Both the position numbers and the translations under genes were made by a program. A stretch of 7,663 nt of DNA. Source: Bacteroidales bacterium UBA2716 (GTDB lineage: Bacteria; Bacteroidota; Bacteroidia; Bacteroidales; UBA932). The notes under the pieces are model-generated. The model saw only the letters and a program-made list of their open reading frames with translations, had not been told where the DNA came from and searched no databases. Below, in pieces: positions 7,099 to 7,663 of this stretch (the first letter of the stretch is position 1; each line of letters starts with the position of its first letter). The DNA is taken from contig DEKS01000163.1 of assembly GCA_002354005.1 (NCBI GenBank), positions 1 through 7,663 on the forward strand, in the 5' to 3' direction.

Positions 7099-7164
7099 CG
7101 TTTGGGCGGAAACAGGATACCCACCCGCCCCCAGGTCTTCCACCTTACCCCCAGGTCAGGCTGC

Positions 7165-7292
7165 AGAAGGTTGGCGGCCTTTTTGTCAAAGGTTGGTTTT
7201 TACACTGCCATCCTTTGACATCGTATCCCCCACTCACACCGCTCAGATGCCATTCCCCTGCAAAAGGTTGGTCACCCAAAAACCGACCTTTG
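7165..7292. repeat. Cluster of five CAAAGGTTGG-like decamers in both orientations
   Basis: Related decamers occur on the + strand at 7165-7174 (AGAAGGTTGG), 7187-7196 (CAAAGGTTGG) and 7262-7271 (AAAAGGTTGG), and on the - strand at 7208-7217 (CAAAGGATGG) and 7283-7292 (CAAAGGTCGG). They form two inverted pairs. TGTCAAAGG (7184-7192) faces CCTTTGACA (7212-7220) across 19 nt. A 10-bp stem with one G-T wobble (7263-7272 with 7282-7291) closes a 9-nt loop. The longer unit CTGCARAAGGTTGG is repeated directly at 7161-7174 and 7258-7271. This could be a REP-like or small non-autonomous element, or an array of protein-binding sites. Confidence 0.7.
7246..7257 (-). repeat. 12-bp motif GGGAATGGCATC, copy 1
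   Basis: The motif reads GGGAATGGCATC on the - strand. An identical 12-mer is on the + strand at 7514-7525, and 11 of the 12 bases recur on the - strand at 7624-7634, directly between the tRNA end and its terminator. Three copies of an 11-mer in under 400 bp is far above chance. Confidence 0.7.
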
Positions 7293-7402
7293 CCACTATG
7301 CGATGGAGGGACAAGTCAATGGATAGATGGGGGGGGGCGAGGTTGTCGGAGCAGGCGCTGTTATCGTCCCATTCACAGGACCCATGACAGCACTCGGGCA
7401 AC

Positions 7403-7433
7403 AAAAAAAGCACCGCAGCGAAAGCTGCGATGC
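7403..7433 (-). terminator. Intrinsic terminator, copy A (behind the tRNA remnant)
   Basis: Read on the - strand, GCATCGCAGC and GCTGCGGTGC form a 10-bp stem (one G-U pair) closing a TTTC loop, followed by seven T. The stem is identical to that of copy B at 7600-7628 and only the loop differs. It follows the duplicated tRNA 3' end at 7444-7460. Confidence 0.85.
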
Positions 7434-7443
7434 CAACTGTTTG

Positions 7444-7460
7444 CGGAGAGACCGAGATTC
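7444..7460 (-). pseudogene. Truncated tRNA 3' end (duplicate of the tRNA at the window edge)
   Basis: Bases 7440-7460 are identical over 21 bp to 7639-7659. Within this, 7444-7460 corresponds to tRNA positions 73 back to 57: discriminator G, acceptor 3' strand TCTCTCC, T-stem 3' strand CTCGG and part of the T-loop. Upstream on the - strand the match stops abruptly, and no GGAGAGA acceptor 5' strand occurs within the interval, so this is not a functional tRNA. The T-stem half can instead pair with CGAGAT at the far side of a GC-rich insert (7481-7486 with 7453-7458). Confidence 0.75.
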
Positions 7461-7513
7461 CGCTGCGCTGCGCTTGCGCTATCTCGATGCGCTCCCGCGG
7501 GGCCGCTTAAATC

Positions 7514-7525
7514 GGGAATGGCATC
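7514..7525 (+). repeat. 12-bp motif GGGAATGGCATC, copy 2
   Basis: This is identical to the - strand copy at 7246-7257 and shares 11 bp with the - strand copy at 7624-7634. It sits inside the 199-bp interval between the two tRNA 3' ends and is inverted relative to the other two copies. Confidence 0.7.
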
Positions 7526-7569
7526 CGGTCACTACGTTCCCTCTGTGCTTTTCCGCTGCCCACCCCTTA

Positions 7570-7585
7570 CGAAAACAAGTTTTCG
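7570..7585. repeat. Perfect 7-bp inverted repeat CGAAAAC-AA-GTTTTCG
   Basis: CGAAAAC (7570-7576) and GTTTTCG (7579-7585) are separated by only AA. Such a tight palindrome suits a dimeric DNA-binding protein or cruciform better than an RNA hairpin. It lies 15 bp from the T-tract of terminator copy B, within the interval between the duplicated tRNA ends. Confidence 0.6.
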
Positions 7586-7599
7586 ACGGGCTGGCCATC

Positions 7600-7628
7600 A
7601 AAAAAGCACCGCAGCTGCGCTGCGATGC
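7600..7628 (-). terminator. Intrinsic terminator, copy B (behind the tRNA gene)
   Basis: On the - strand, GCATCGCAGC and GCTGCGGTGC form a 10-bp stem around a GCA loop, followed by six T. It begins 15 nt after the tRNA discriminator base and is the natural terminator of the tRNA transcript. Confidence 0.88.
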
Positions 7629-7642
7629 CATTCCTTGATTTG

Positions 7643-7663
7643 CGGAGAGACCGAGATTCGAAC
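7643..7663 (-). tRNA. 3' end of a tRNA gene, probably tRNA-Ser (cut by the window edge)
   Basis: The - strand reads G, TTCGAAT, CTCGG, TCTCTCC, G. This matches tRNA positions 53 (G53), 54-60 (T-loop), 61-65 (T-stem), 66-72 (acceptor) and 73 (discriminator) exactly. CCA is not encoded; the next bases are CAAA. The implied 5' end is GGAGAGA with a G discriminator, which is usual for bacterial tRNA-Ser. The anticodon lies beyond the window, so the identity is inferred. The tRNA is confident; Ser is moderately so. Confidence 0.8.

Larger units (their letters stand above)
7099..7400. other. Non-coding, repeat-rich interval between the small gene and the tRNA flank
   Basis: I see no credible protein gene. 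Short open frames here lack recognisable content and start signals. Visible structure includes a 10-bp direct repeat CCCCCAGGTC at 7128-7137 and 7148-7157 (20-bp period), the CAAAGGTTGG-like cluster at 7165-7292, a copy of a 12-bp motif at 7246-7257, and a run of nine G at 7329-7337. No clear terminator for the gene ending at 7098 was found. Confidence 0.6.

Noticed and set aside
6709..7143. A 144-codon - strand frame opposite the small gene
   Set aside because: It has no motif, an odd Gly/His/Asp-rich composition, and spans the phosphatase promoter region. The + strand frame has better codon use.
7167..7184. Possible terminator for the gene ending at 7098 (AAGG, 7-nt loop, CCTT, then T)
   Set aside because: The stem is only four base pairs, too weak to call.
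7161..7292. CRISPR array
   Set aside because: The repeats are only about 10 bp, occur in both orientations and at irregular spacing, and no cas gene is present.
7193..7638. Two + strand open frames (64 and 103 codons) across the repeat and tRNA flank
   Set aside because: They run through decamer repeats, two terminators and tRNA sequence, and carry no protein-like features.

Overview
The window looks like chromosomal DNA of a fairly GC-rich member of the Bacteroidota, probably order Bacteroidales. Four lines of evidence support this. There are promoter-like TAnnTTTG boxes with TTTG about 20 nt upstream. Four short lipoprotein signal peptides occur, each ending in Cys. A GH20 beta-hexosaminidase and a polysaccharide-type flippase are adjacent. 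Most genes lack an obvious Shine-Dalgarno sequence. Genus cannot be told from the sequence alone.

Left part (2-1146, + strand): a two-gene unit encodes paired short CHR-family (chromate transporter family) membrane proteins. The genes overlap by 13 bp, and the second has an unusually strong AAGGAGGG ribosome-binding site. Its stop codon interlocks with the stop of the convergent gene.

Centre (1143-4317, - strand): a polysaccharide flippase is followed after 13 bp by a lipoprotein GH20 beta-N-acetylhexosaminidase, an apparent operon for cell-surface glycan work. Divergent to it, across a 45-bp promoter region with two back-to-back -7 boxes, is a lipoprotein cyclophilin-type peptidyl-prolyl isomerase (4363-5097, + strand). 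It ends at a strong hairpin terminator.

Right-centre (5173-6695, - strand): a lipoprotein histidine acid phosphatase with the RHNxRxP active-site variant seen in glucose-1-phosphatase (Agp) is followed 5 bp later by a 71-residue putative lipoprotein of unknown function. The phosphatase has a near-ideal Bacteroidota promoter. A small protein of unknown function (6733-7098, + strand) diverges from it.

Right end (7099-7663): no convincing protein gene. It is a repeat-rich flank of a tRNA gene, probably tRNA-Ser, whose last 21 nt enter the window on the - strand. The tRNA 3' end and its terminator are present twice, 199 bp apart. A decamer related to CAAAGGTTGG occurs five times in both orientations within 130 bp, and a 11-12 bp motif (GGGAATGGCATC) occurs three times. 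This is the least ordinary part of the window and may be a remnant of integration or a degraded tRNA duplication. I found no complete undescribed system. The membrane and envelope genes on the left and centre are recognisable families.
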